Counted from the stretch's first letter, positions 1-6,556 are shown. The stretch is DNA of 11,105 nt from Bacteroidaceae bacterium (GCA_017467745.1 JAFUKV010000200.1:1-11105), one strand, 5' to 3'. Made by a program: numbers and translations. The notes: a model not told the origin generated them from the sequence alone.

Positions 1-102
1 AGTTTAATAAGTATTCTATTTTCCGCCTGCCAACCGACAAGCCGCAAAACGGGCGTAATCCCTGACACCGGAACAATAAGAGTTATTGCGAAAAAAGATT
101 AA
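1..102 (+). pseudogene. Deletion remnant of a TPR lipoprotein gene (5' end beyond window)
   Basis: This is a collapsed copy of the intact lipoprotein gene at 2603-3313. Bases 20-59 match 2643-2682 at 38 of 40 positions (lipobox region, SAC-Q-P then SRKTG). Bases 60-98 match 3264-3302 at 36 of 39 positions (the last codons). The 581 bases between are missing, and the junction lies at a 3-base 'aat' present at both ends, as expected for a short-homology deletion. The loss is not a multiple of three, so the tail is read out of frame. The window's first frame stays open from the edge to the stop at 100-102, giving a short fused peptide with a lipoprotein signal end. It could still be expressed as a tiny lipoprotein, but it lacks the whole TPR region. 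Its presence just before the GG-leader gene implies that a second copy of the downstream cassette once existed here. Confidence 0.85.
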
Positions 103-136
103 TAGAATATTTATTAACCATTAACCCCCAATTATT

Positions 137-1138
137 ATGGCACGATTCAAGAAACTCAGTTTAGAAGAAGCCTGCGAAACGTTTACCTTGTTAAGCGAAG
201 CCGAACAACGGGCAATCAAAGGCGGATGCTCCGGATGCAAAGAAGCACGCGGTTATGGATACAGTATATATACAAAAGACGAGTTTGAACAAATGTTAGA
301 TGCCGGCACATGGACAGGCGGATACGTCTGCGGGATAGGGCATGTACTTCCAGCAGTAGATTACGAGACGGACGGTTTCAGTGGAAATTATGGTAGTTTT
401 TGTTCAATACATAATCTTTATTTTCCTATAAACGGAGCCTGCTATGAATGTGGAGGAGATTATGGCGAAAATTATGAAGGAGGAAGTTATGGAGGAATTG
501 ATTATGGGCCTAATCCTGATGGATATGGAGGAATGATAGGAGGAGGCGGTACTGGAGGAAATAATGACGGAGGAGAGTTGTGGATATCCAAAGAACTGAT
601 GGATTCTTCTAAGTTCGTATCTTGGGGTGGGGATGGTTCAAATTGTTTGGCATTATGTAAAGAAATTATGGATAACTACAAAGTAGGATATGGAGATTCT
701 GCGCACGTATATCAATTATTAGAAAAAAAAGAAGGTAACTATGTCAATAGAACAATTGACCCTGTATCTAATTACCGAAAAGCGATAGATTGTATCAATA
801 GGCATTTGGATGCAGGAAGACCTATTATTGTCGGTATTGCATATGATATAAATAGCAATGTCAATGAAGGAGTAACAGACCATTTTGTCGTCATTACAGG
901 TAGAGGGTTCGATACGGGAAAAGGGCAATATTATTTCACATATATGGATCCGGGATACGGAGAATCTGGAAGAGGATGTAGTGTTACAGAAAACAGGTTA
1001 TATTTTCAAACGCCAAACTCCACTCCTTCGCTTATAGATAATCATGCAGGAGCTTATGATTATAAATTTCGCGTATCGCAAGTTCGCCCCAACGACGGGA
1101 AAAATTTAAATGAAACGGTCGATTCAAATAATTTATGA
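137..1138 (+). CDS. GG-leader secreted protein with C39-like (papain-fold) cysteine peptidase domain
   Basis: Residues 1-30 form a double-glycine export leader: L19-S20, E23, I27 and G29-G30 sit at -12/-11, -8, -4 and -2/-1, the consensus read by the peptidase domain of bacteriocin-type ABC exporters. The mature protein would start C31-x2-C34. A Cys/His set follows (C65, H69; C89-x2-H92; C102-x2-C105) that looks like a zinc ribbon. Then comes a Gly/Tyr-rich linker (about 103-147). Residues 148-315 resemble peptidase C39-like domains: C170 (in GSNC) as possible nucleophile, AGRPIIVGI at 226-234, H249 in DHFVVITG, D271 in MDPG. At 333 aa it is far larger than a normal bacteriocin precursor. It has no Sec signal. 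The start ATG is the only one that supplies the leader. The stop overlaps the next start (ATGA), so the two are probably translationally coupled. The peptidase assignment rests on motif spacing; activity and target are unknown, and it may be a toxin, a processing enzyme or a wall/peptide-cleaving enzyme. Confidence 0.75.
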   Translation: MARFKKLSLEEACETFTLLSEAEQRAIKGGCSGCKEARGYGYSIYTKDEFEQMLDAGTWTGGYVCGIGHVLPAVDYETDGFSGNYGSFCSIHNLYFPINGACYECGGDYGENYEGGSYGGIDYGPNPDGYGGMIGGGGTGGNNDGGELWISKELMDSSKFVSWGGDGSNCLALCKEIMDNYKVGYGDSAHVYQLLEKKEGNYVNRTIDPVSNYRKAIDCINRHLDAGRPIIVGIAYDINSNVNEGVTDHFVVITGRGFDTGKGQYYFTYMDPGYGESGRGCSVTENRLYFQTPNSTPSLIDNHAGAYDYKFRVSQVRPNDGKNLNETVDSNNL

Positions 1139-1869
1139 TTACGAAACTTTCATATACGTTATTGTTGCTGGTAATGCTTTTCGGTTGCAAAAATGAATCG
1201 AAGCCATTACAGGCAGAGGCGATTCGGAATAAAATAAATGCCGTAGCATACTCAGAATACCCGCTACGCAGCGAAACGGATACCCTTTCGGGATTTGATG
1301 CCGACTTGTTCTTAACTCCGGAGGAGATTCCCGAAGTATCATTCCATACGTATGCCGATTTGGGGTTGAAACAACGTATTCGTTTCGAAGGGCAAAATCA
1401 AGCTCGCCTGTATCGCCGTTTGCGTCCGACAAAAGGGAAGTTCGATATTTTATTGTTAAATATCGGATGGGAAAACGCCAAAAAAACAGAATTGGTAACA
1501 TGGAGCCCGCAACAAGGCGTGATAGACACGTTAGAGGCGGAAGTGTTCTTTTCGCCCGAAACAGATTTCTATCCGCATCCGTTGTATAGAAAAGATGCTC
1601 AAATCAAAGAATTTTGTATAACGGAAGACGGGCAAGTTGTCGTTACGCAAATAAAAATCTTGGGAAAGGGTGTTGTGTATCCGTTCCGATACGAAACGGC
1701 ACAGGTTCAATGGACACAAAATATTTATAAAATAGACAAGAACGGAAAAATTCATTTTTTAGAGCAAAAAACGGAAAATCCCAAACAGCTCATGACCGGA
1801 GTTTTGGAGTGGAGAAAGAACAGATGTCCGTTATCGGAAAATAAGAATCTTATTTATAAATCCGAATAA
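1135..1869 (+). CDS. Putative lipoprotein, paralogue of the next gene, unknown function
   Basis: This 244-aa protein has an SPII signal: a hydrophobic stretch at 8-16 followed by the lipobox LFGC with Cys18. No known domain is recognised. The body is predicted mainly beta, with motifs AVAxxxxP (36-43), DTLE (131-134), KEF (158-160) and DKNGKI (201-206). These recur in the same order and at similar spacing in the protein encoded at 1881-2582, so the two are very likely ancient paralogues. Its ATG lies inside the stop region of the GG-leader gene (4-nt overlap), which points to co-translation and a linked function. An envelope-anchored partner or self-protection (immunity-like) protein for the exported peptidase-like product is a reasonable guess, but nothing in the sequence proves it. 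Confidence 0.75.
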   Translation: MITKLSYTLLLLVMLFGCKNESKPLQAEAIRNKINAVAYSEYPLRSETDTLSGFDADLFLTPEEIPEVSFHTYADLGLKQRIRFEGQNQARLYRRLRPTKGKFDILLLNIGWENAKKTELVTWSPQQGVIDTLEAEVFFSPETDFYPHPLYRKDAQIKEFCITEDGQVVVTQIKILGKGVVYPFRYETAQVQWTQNIYKIDKNGKIHFLEQKTENPKQLMTGVLEWRKNRCPLSENKNLIYKSE

Positions 1870-1880
1870 GCGTTGCAGTT

Positions 1881-2582
1881 ATGAGAAACCTTTATATTTT
1901 CTTTATTTTTACAAGCTATTGGCTTTCTGCAACAGCGCAAGAAAGCGTAATAGACTCCGCTGTTCTTAAAAAAGTAACCGCCGTAGCCATTTATGACCTT
2001 CCGTGCAGCAGCTATGACCCTATTTATTCCATGTACGTATCGTCGTTGCGGCCGAATGAGTTCTTGCCGAATAGCTCTCGATTTGTTTACTTTGATTGGG
2101 AACGTACTAAAAAATTCCATATACCCTATCCAACTCCTTCGGGCATCTATGGTTGTAGGCTGATGAAACGTTTTCAAAGTCGAGATAAACAGAAAAATAT
2201 AATTTTAACGCTCATATCTATTTCCGATTATGCCCGTTTTCTCTTAGTAAATTTCGATAGAGAAAGCCTCTCGATATTAGATACATTGGAGGTTTCCACG
2301 CAAATATCCCAGTTGAGAAACAAAGAGTTTTTTATAGACACGGCAATGAATATCGAAGTGCGAGATATGGAAATCATGGAATCTGCTCCTAAACCATTTA
2401 AAATAGGCGGTGAAAATCATGATTTTAAAGCCCGAAGGGTAGACCGCCATTACCGCATCGGAGACAACGGAAAATTTATCTTAGTCCGAGAACAACGATA
2501 CAAACCACGTGTGTACACAAAAGAATTTTTGGATAACCACAAGGGAAATAGTCTATTTACTGGGGACGAAGAACCAGAATAA
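1881..2582 (+). CDS. Secreted protein of unknown function, paralogue of preceding lipoprotein
   Basis: This 233-aa protein carries a Sec signal (hydrophobic 4-17) with a probable SPI cleavage after A19 (ATA before QES). It has no lipobox, unlike its neighbour. Shared landmarks with the 1135-1869 product are AVAxxxxP (34-41), DTLE (134-137), KEF (148-150) and a DNGKF turn (195-199) before a basic, strand-like C-terminus. No family or catalytic motif is recognised. It starts 11 nt after the preceding stop and ends 20 nt before the next ATG, so it is part of the same operon. The start is supported by the signal peptide and the short gap. A periplasmic or outer-surface companion to the GG-leader product is inferred from context only. 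Loss of the lipid anchor in one of the two paralogues suggests they act at different places in the envelope. Confidence 0.7.
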   Translation: MRNLYIFFIFTSYWLSATAQESVIDSAVLKKVTAVAIYDLPCSSYDPIYSMYVSSLRPNEFLPNSSRFVYFDWERTKKFHIPYPTPSGIYGCRLMKRFQSRDKQKNIILTLISISDYARFLLVNFDRESLSILDTLEVSTQISQLRNKEFFIDTAMNIEVRDMEIMESAPKPFKIGGENHDFKARRVDRHYRIGDNGKFILVREQRYKPRVYTKEFLDNHKGNSLFTGDEEPE

Positions 2583-2602
2583 AATAATAAAATGATATAA
2601 TT

Positions 2603-3313
2603 ATGAGAACCCTCTATTTCCTAATCAGTTTAGCAATCCTGCTTTCCGCCTGCCAACCGGCAAGCCGCAAAACGGGAGTAATGACGCACGAAGATTCTTT
2701 GCGTCGGGCGCAAGCCATAGAAATAAAAATCCGAGCAGTAAACACCTTTTATCATACAGGCGGCATAGACTCGTTAGACTTTATATTAGAACAATTAGAC
2801 AAAGCTATTCAAACAGACACCACGTTCACAGAGGCTTATAAATACAAAGCTATGGTCTTGGCGTCGGAAAAAAATTTCGATGCAGCTATCGAGGTTCTGA
2901 AAATCGGCCACCGTCAACAAATATCCGATATTCAATTTCCGGAGTTTATAGCCTTCTTTTATCAGAAAAAAGGTGACACAATTACGGCAAAAAAATATTA
3001 TAAAGAAACCATTCGTATTTGTGATGAGCAACTAAAATTATATCCGGACAGTACATTTCTCGATATAGAAAAAGCAATCTTGTTCGGGTTAATGTATAAT
3101 TCAACAGATAGCACGCTCAATAAATTACAAAAACTGCAAAAAAAATATCCGAATCATACATTTATCCCGTTATTTATAGATGCGTATCGAAATAAAAACG
3201 CTTTTAACGAGTTGATAAATAACGTTGCGGACTATAACTTTATAAAAGAAGAATATCTAAAATCCCTGACGCCGGAACAACAAGAGCTATTGCGAAAAAA
3301 GAGAGACAGTTAA
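2603..3313 (+). CDS. TPR-containing lipoprotein
   Basis: This 236-aa protein has a typical Bacteroidetes lipoprotein signal ending in LLSAC, with Cys17 as lipidation site. Residues about 58-150 form helical pairs of the TPR type: A78-Y79 and Y81-K82, then ASEKNFDAAIEVLK (87-100), then a third helix pair with YQKKGDTITAKKYY (120-133). The charged C-terminus (222-236) is helical. TPR proteins usually hold partner proteins, so a scaffold role in the envelope is likely, although partners are unknown. It is the last gene before a hairpin terminator and is preceded closely by the secreted paralogue. A deleted copy of this gene sits at 1-102, directly upstream of the GG-leader gene, showing that this lipoprotein belongs to a repeated cassette. 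Confidence 0.8.
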   Translation: MRTLYFLISLAILLSACQPASRKTGVMTHEDSLRRAQAIEIKIRAVNTFYHTGGIDSLDFILEQLDKAIQTDTTFTEAYKYKAMVLASEKNFDAAIEVLKIGHRQQISDIQFPEFIAFFYQKKGDTITAKKYYKETIRICDEQLKLYPDSTFLDIEKAILFGLMYNSTDSTLNKLQKLQKKYPNHTFIPLFIDAYRNKNAFNELINNVADYNFIKEEYLKSLTPEQQELLRKKRDS

Positions 3314-3340
3314 ATATTAATTGTATACGGAAAAACAATA

Positions 3341-3372
3341 AAAATCCGGTTCGGGAACAGTAACCGGATTTT
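3341..3372 (+). terminator. Rho-independent terminator or attenuator before HlyD gene
   Basis: An 11-bp perfect inverted repeat (3341-3351 with 3362-3372, core atccgg/ccggat) encloses a 10-base loop. The 3' arm ends in tttt and then tatatt, a modest T tract. It begins 27 nt after the TPR lipoprotein stop and ends 19 nt before the next ATG, so it should end much of the upstream transcript. As no promoter fits in the remaining gap, the HlyD gene may depend on read-through. Confidence 0.8.
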
Positions 3373-3391
3373 ATATTAACAAAGACAGGAT

Positions 3392-4714
3392 ATGGAAAAT
3401 AAAAACGACAATTTTGATAATCTCGCGTTATACCGTACAGAACAAATAAACAACATTGTTGAACGTATGCCTGTACATGGGTCGAAATGCTTCTTTTACA
3501 TCGCTTTGGGGTTGACAGGCCTGATGATTTTTTTCAGTATCATTATAAAATATCCCGAAACCGTTTCGGGCGAGATAACCATAACTATGCGTAATGCCCC
3601 GTTACGCATAGTGTCGAAAACGGCGGGGCGCATTAATCTATTAGGAACTGTCCCCCGTACAACGGTGAAACAAAACGAAATATTTGCGGTGATAGATAAC
3701 CCTACAAACACATCCGACTTGATTTTCGTAGACAGCGTACTCCGAGCCGTCAATCCGGACGAAATGAAAGACCTGTCTGTCCAATTTCCCACAGACATGA
3801 ATCTGGGAGAACTGAATGCCGAATATTACAGCTTTATAAACAGCTACAAGCAATTATGCGAATTTAAACAAGCAAACACCTTTCAAACCCGTGAAAAAAA
3901 CTACCTGACGCAGTTGGACACGTATAATAAGATATTGGAAAACAATATCGAAAAACAAAAAGTAAAAGAAAAGCAATTGGAGTTTTACAAAAAAGAGATA
4001 AAACGTGATAGCATAGAGCGGAAGATAGGTTCAATGGTAGAGCGCGATGTAGAACGAAGCCAGAATAACTACGATGCTATGCTCGAAAATTATTTGGGAA
4101 TAATAGAAACATACGCTTCGTATGAGGCGAAGAAGGCGGAAACGGAAATCCTGTTGGAGCAAGTAAAAATAGAACGATTAGAAAAAGAGCGGGAACTTAT
4201 CGTTCGTTTTCGTTCAGACCTGAATGCGCTCTACGCCGCCATTTTATCATGGAAAGATAGATACGCCTTTCAAGCCCCGTTCGATGGAACGATTGAGTTT
4301 CTCGAATTTTGGCATGATAATGACTTTGTGTCAACAGGCAGCGAAGTGTTTTCTCTGATACCGTCAGACAACAGCATATCCGGATATTTGCAACTGCCCT
4401 CTTACGGTGCGGGAAAAGTAAAACCCGGACAATCGGTTGACATTCGTTTAAACGACTATCCGCATTTGGAGTACGGTTCCATAAAAGGAGAGGTGCAATC
4501 CGTCTCTTTGATAACGAATAAAATGAAAACGGTAGAAGACAAAATTTTAGACTCTTATATGGTAGTAATAGATCTGCCGGAGGGGTTGACAACTAAATTC
4601 GGTTCGACGCTGGATTTCAGATACGAAATAAAAGGCGTAGCAGATGTACAAACCCAACGGAGGCGGTTGTTCGAGCGATTATTCGATAATCTGAAATATT
4701 CCGTTAGCCAATAA
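3392..4714 (+). CDS. HlyD-family membrane fusion protein (type I / bacteriocin-type export)
   Basis: This 440-aa periplasmic adaptor would link an inner-membrane ABC exporter to an outer-membrane channel. The order of parts is classic: a short cytoplasmic N-terminus, one membrane helix (about 33-53), a first lipoyl half (69-103, with TAGRI), a long coiled coil rich in E/K/Q (about 140-288), a second lipoyl half (291-325, with QAPFDGTIEF), then a beta-barrel (331-375, with VKPGQSVDIRLNDYP) and a basic C-terminal tail. Length and layout fit the Bacteroidetes HlyD proteins found with GG-peptide exporters. An AGGA lies 5 nt before the ATG. The likely cargo is the GG-leader protein encoded at 137-1138, based on co-orientation and proximity. 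No ABC transporter or TolC-like gene follows: the next gene is on the opposite strand. The transporter must be upstream of the window or elsewhere. Confidence 0.92.
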   Translation: MENKNDNFDNLALYRTEQINNIVERMPVHGSKCFFYIALGLTGLMIFFSIIIKYPETVSGEITITMRNAPLRIVSKTAGRINLLGTVPRTTVKQNEIFAVIDNPTNTSDLIFVDSVLRAVNPDEMKDLSVQFPTDMNLGELNAEYYSFINSYKQLCEFKQANTFQTREKNYLTQLDTYNKILENNIEKQKVKEKQLEFYKKEIKRDSIERKIGSMVERDVERSQNNYDAMLENYLGIIETYASYEAKKAETEILLEQVKIERLEKERELIVRFRSDLNALYAAILSWKDRYAFQAPFDGTIEFLEFWHDNDFVSTGSEVFSLIPSDNSISGYLQLPSYGAGKVKPGQSVDIRLNDYPHLEYGSIKGEVQSVSLITNKMKTVEDKILDSYMVVIDLPEGLTTKFGSTLDFRYEIKGVADVQTQRRRLFERLFDNLKYSVSQ

Positions 4715-4769
4715 ATCATCTCATAGCTCTTTAATACTATCCGTAAATTTAAGTACAACCCCCATTTGC

Positions 4770-5531
4770 TTATCGATGATAACGTCCCTTATCCTTTATC
4801 AGAATAACTTTTAGTTGCGGGTCGGCCAGCATCTCTCTGCCTTTGGGCGATAACAACAATTCAAATTGCGTAGTACGGTGCTTCCATGTTAATAAATCTA
4901 TCGGTCTGTCTAACTTTTCTTTTATATCATCATACCACCAACCCGGAAACGACAAAGCCCTAACCGTATTTTGATCTACTATTTTTTGTAGCAGCCTGAT
5001 GCACCTGTCAATATCGTCTTTACTAAGTTTCCCGGGCTTTTCATAAGGCACGTAATACGAAGTATAATACCCTTTTCGGGTAAAGACATCGAGCGATTGC
5101 CACGATGGACTTTCAATAATAACCCTGTTCTTGTCAATCCCATGCCTATGCAGTAAACTGTCTAATACCGAAAGCATTATTTCTTTATTTGCCGGAATAA
5201 GATTTTTTATGTCCAACCATATTTTACCGTCGTTCTTTTGCAGATAGGCTAAATACGGGTCGATGCTCAAATGAAAACTCGTATCTACATCGTGTGTTAC
5301 ATCAAAAGTATAGTCGCTGCGAAAAACCACATCCACCTCTACGTTCGGATAACGCGTGCTTTTCTCATGTAGCTTTTCTATCGAGTTGCAACGATGCAAC
5401 CATATTTTGTCCGGATGATTATCTATCTCGTTGAATGCGATAAATACGTTTCTGAGAATTAGGCCGATTACAACCCCGATAATTCCTCCAATCAAGAGTT
5501 TGTGTTTTTTAGTAAGATTCGTTTTGCGCAT
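4770..5531 (-). CDS. Membrane-anchored GDPD-like / FAM151-type (DUF2181-like) protein
   Basis: This 253-aa protein has a cytoplasmic basic tail, one membrane helix (about 11-33) and an external domain resembling PLC-like phosphodiesterase TIM barrels. H46-R47, E65-x-D67 and H80-D81 match the positions of the His, Glu/Asp metal ligands and HD motif of glycerophosphodiester phosphodiesterases. WLDIKN (105-110) and IIESP (138-142) fit later barrel strands. The usual ENT motif after HR is missing (HRCNS instead). The pattern WLHRCNS plus YPNVEVDV recalls the FAM151/menorin group rather than classic UgpQ. The family name is from memory of motifs; the substrate is unknown. It is a single gene, convergent with the HlyD gene, with a likely promoter about 50 nt upstream. 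No terminator is seen in the 55-nt gap between the two convergent stops. Confidence 0.7.
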   Translation of the reverse strand: MRKTNLTKKHKLLIGGIIGVVIGLILRNVFIAFNEIDNHPDKIWLHRCNSIEKLHEKSTRYPNVEVDVVFRSDYTFDVTHDVDTSFHLSIDPYLAYLQKNDGKIWLDIKNLIPANKEIMLSVLDSLLHRHGIDKNRVIIESPSWQSLDVFTRKGYYTSYYVPYEKPGKLSKDDIDRCIRLLQKIVDQNTVRALSFPGWWYDDIKEKLDRPIDLLTWKHRTTQFELLLSPKGREMLADPQLKVILIKDKGRYHR

Positions 5532-5582
5532 AAATGTGTTTTGATTTTTTTATGAGTCAGAATCATTTATTTAGATTGCAGG

Positions 5583-5612
5583 CAAAACTAATCATTATTT
5601 TTAATTACTAAA
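5583..5612 (-). promoter_or_regulatory. Bacteroidetes-type promoter for the GDPD-like gene
   Basis: Read on the minus strand, 5590-5583 is TAGTTTTG, an exact match to the TAnnTTTG -7 element. A T-rich TTTA at 5612-5609 lies 18 nt upstream, at a -33-like distance. The start codon is at 5531, leaving a leader of about 40-50 nt. Confidence 0.5.
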
Positions 5613-5928
5613 AAGGCATCCCTATTTTTTATTTCCGGAATAATTTTAAGAACAAGCATTTCTTTTTCCCAAACAAAAATGAGGCGGTCTAACGGAGCGT
5701 ATAAGTATAGCGATAGTTATCCAGCCCCGTTTGTTGTAATCGGGTTGCTCTAATAGAAGAGTAAAAGAACCTATCAAATAGGGAGAGTAGTTGCGTATAA
5801 GAGAACTTAATGAACTGTGAAACATTAACGGAAAACTAAATGCCAGTCCAATTAGTGGAGTGATTTGTATTGGGCAGGATTAAGTTACGTGAAAAGTATA
5901 ATCAAACTAGTAATCGAGATAAAAGAAA
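5613..5928. other. Non-coding stretch with a run of small hairpins
   Basis: No credible reading frame is seen in either direction. Between 5726 and 5878 four stem-loops follow each other: 5726-5729/5741-5744 (cccg/cggg), 5748-5751/5758-5761 (ctct/agag), 5770-5774/5778-5782 (cctat/atagg), and the best one, 5843-5852/5869-5878, ten pairs with one A-A mismatch and one G-U around a 16-base loop. This could be an unnamed structured RNA or the worn remnant of a mobile intron or element. Short stems arise by chance, so this is tentative. Strand is not known. Confidence 0.3.
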
Positions 5929-5957
5929 AAGGAGCTAAGTTTATCACTTAACTCCTT
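5929..5957 (-). terminator. Terminator of the tRNA-Pro gene
   Basis: A 12-base arm (5946-5957) pairs with 5929-5940 (one G-U type mismatch) around a 5-base loop. On the minus strand the stem is followed by a T-rich run (5930-5921: tttttctttt). It starts 12 nt after the tRNA 3' end. Confidence 0.75.
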
Positions 5958-5969
5958 CATTTTTACCAG

Positions 5970-6044
5970 TCGGGGTGACTGGATTCGAACCAGCGACCAC
6001 ACGCCCCCCAGACGCGTACTCTAACCGGGCTGAGCTACACCCCG
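5970..6044 (-). tRNA. tRNA-Pro (anticodon GGG)
   Basis: The minus strand folds into a full 75-nt cloverleaf. The acceptor stem is CGGGGTG/CACCCCG, the D stem GCTC/GAGT, the anticodon stem CGCGT/GCGTG with loop CTGGGGG, so the anticodon is GGG, reading CCC and CCU. The T arm is GCTGG-TTCGAAT-CCAGT. The C1-G72 pair and A73 are the bacterial proline identity set. The CCA end is not encoded. A promoter and a terminator flank it closely, so it is an independent unit. Its 3' end faces the accessory cluster at the left. Confidence 0.96.
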
Positions 6045-6057
6045 CTCAAATGCGATG

Positions 6058-6087
6058 CAAATGTAGCTCTTTTTTTCTTATTGGCAA
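6058..6087 (-). promoter_or_regulatory. Bacteroidetes-type promoter for tRNA-Pro
   Basis: On the minus strand 6065-6058 reads TACATTTG, an exact TAnnTTTG -7 element. TTGC at 6087-6084 lies 18 nt upstream as the -33 element. Transcription would start a few bases before the tRNA 5' end at 6044. Confidence 0.7.
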
Positions 6088-6556
6088 TATATATTGCTTA
6101 TAATTTTGTTAAAAACTTGTTTTAATATCGGTGCGATTGCTATTTTAAAGAATACCTATCAAGAACGTAGATGTAATTTTTACGTACCGATTGTCTTTAA
6201 TTTAGTTTCTTATCGTTTTATGTTAGCAGTAAAGCGAAATTCTATATTTAATATTATGGGTGTCCGCAAAAACTAAAAGCCCTGTTTACACATTCTTTTT
6301 TCTCGGACAGCCGACAAGTTCAAGTGAGCAGAGAATATGTTTTAGCATAAAATTACGCTGGAAAAACTGCCAATGAAGAAAAATGGCATTTCAGACCAAC
6401 AAATGCCACTCACAAGGAGGACATTCTTAGCGAACAGCCGATAGTATCTTTAAACAAGGGTTTGTCAAGCGGTAATACCGATCAAAATAGGAGGAGAAAC
6501 ACGTTTAGCAGATACCGATAATTTAATATACCGGATTGATATTCAGAAAAAAACGA
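6088..6556. other. Gene-poor intergenic stretch, no supported gene
   Basis: The stretch separates the tRNA promoter from the terminator of the GH109 gene. A 60-codon frame at 6094-6276 has AT-driven composition, no recognisable family and no start signal, so it is not called. An open frame without a start, from 6351 to about 6530 on the plus strand, is also unrecognised and may be a decayed gene piece. An 8-bp hairpin (6384-6391/6401-6408, tggcattt/aaatgcca) lacks a T tract and is not a terminator. Nothing else is seen. Confidence 0.4.

Noticed and set aside
4197..4592. 131-codon minus-strand frame inside the HlyD gene
   Set aside because: It is antisense to a well-supported coding region and its translation shows no family features.
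6094..6276. 60-codon plus-strand frame
   Set aside because: AT-driven composition, no recognisable family, overlaps the tRNA promoter region, no start signal.
6384..6408. 8-bp hairpin in the gene-poor stretch
   Set aside because: No T tract on either side and no gene ending nearby, so not a terminator.
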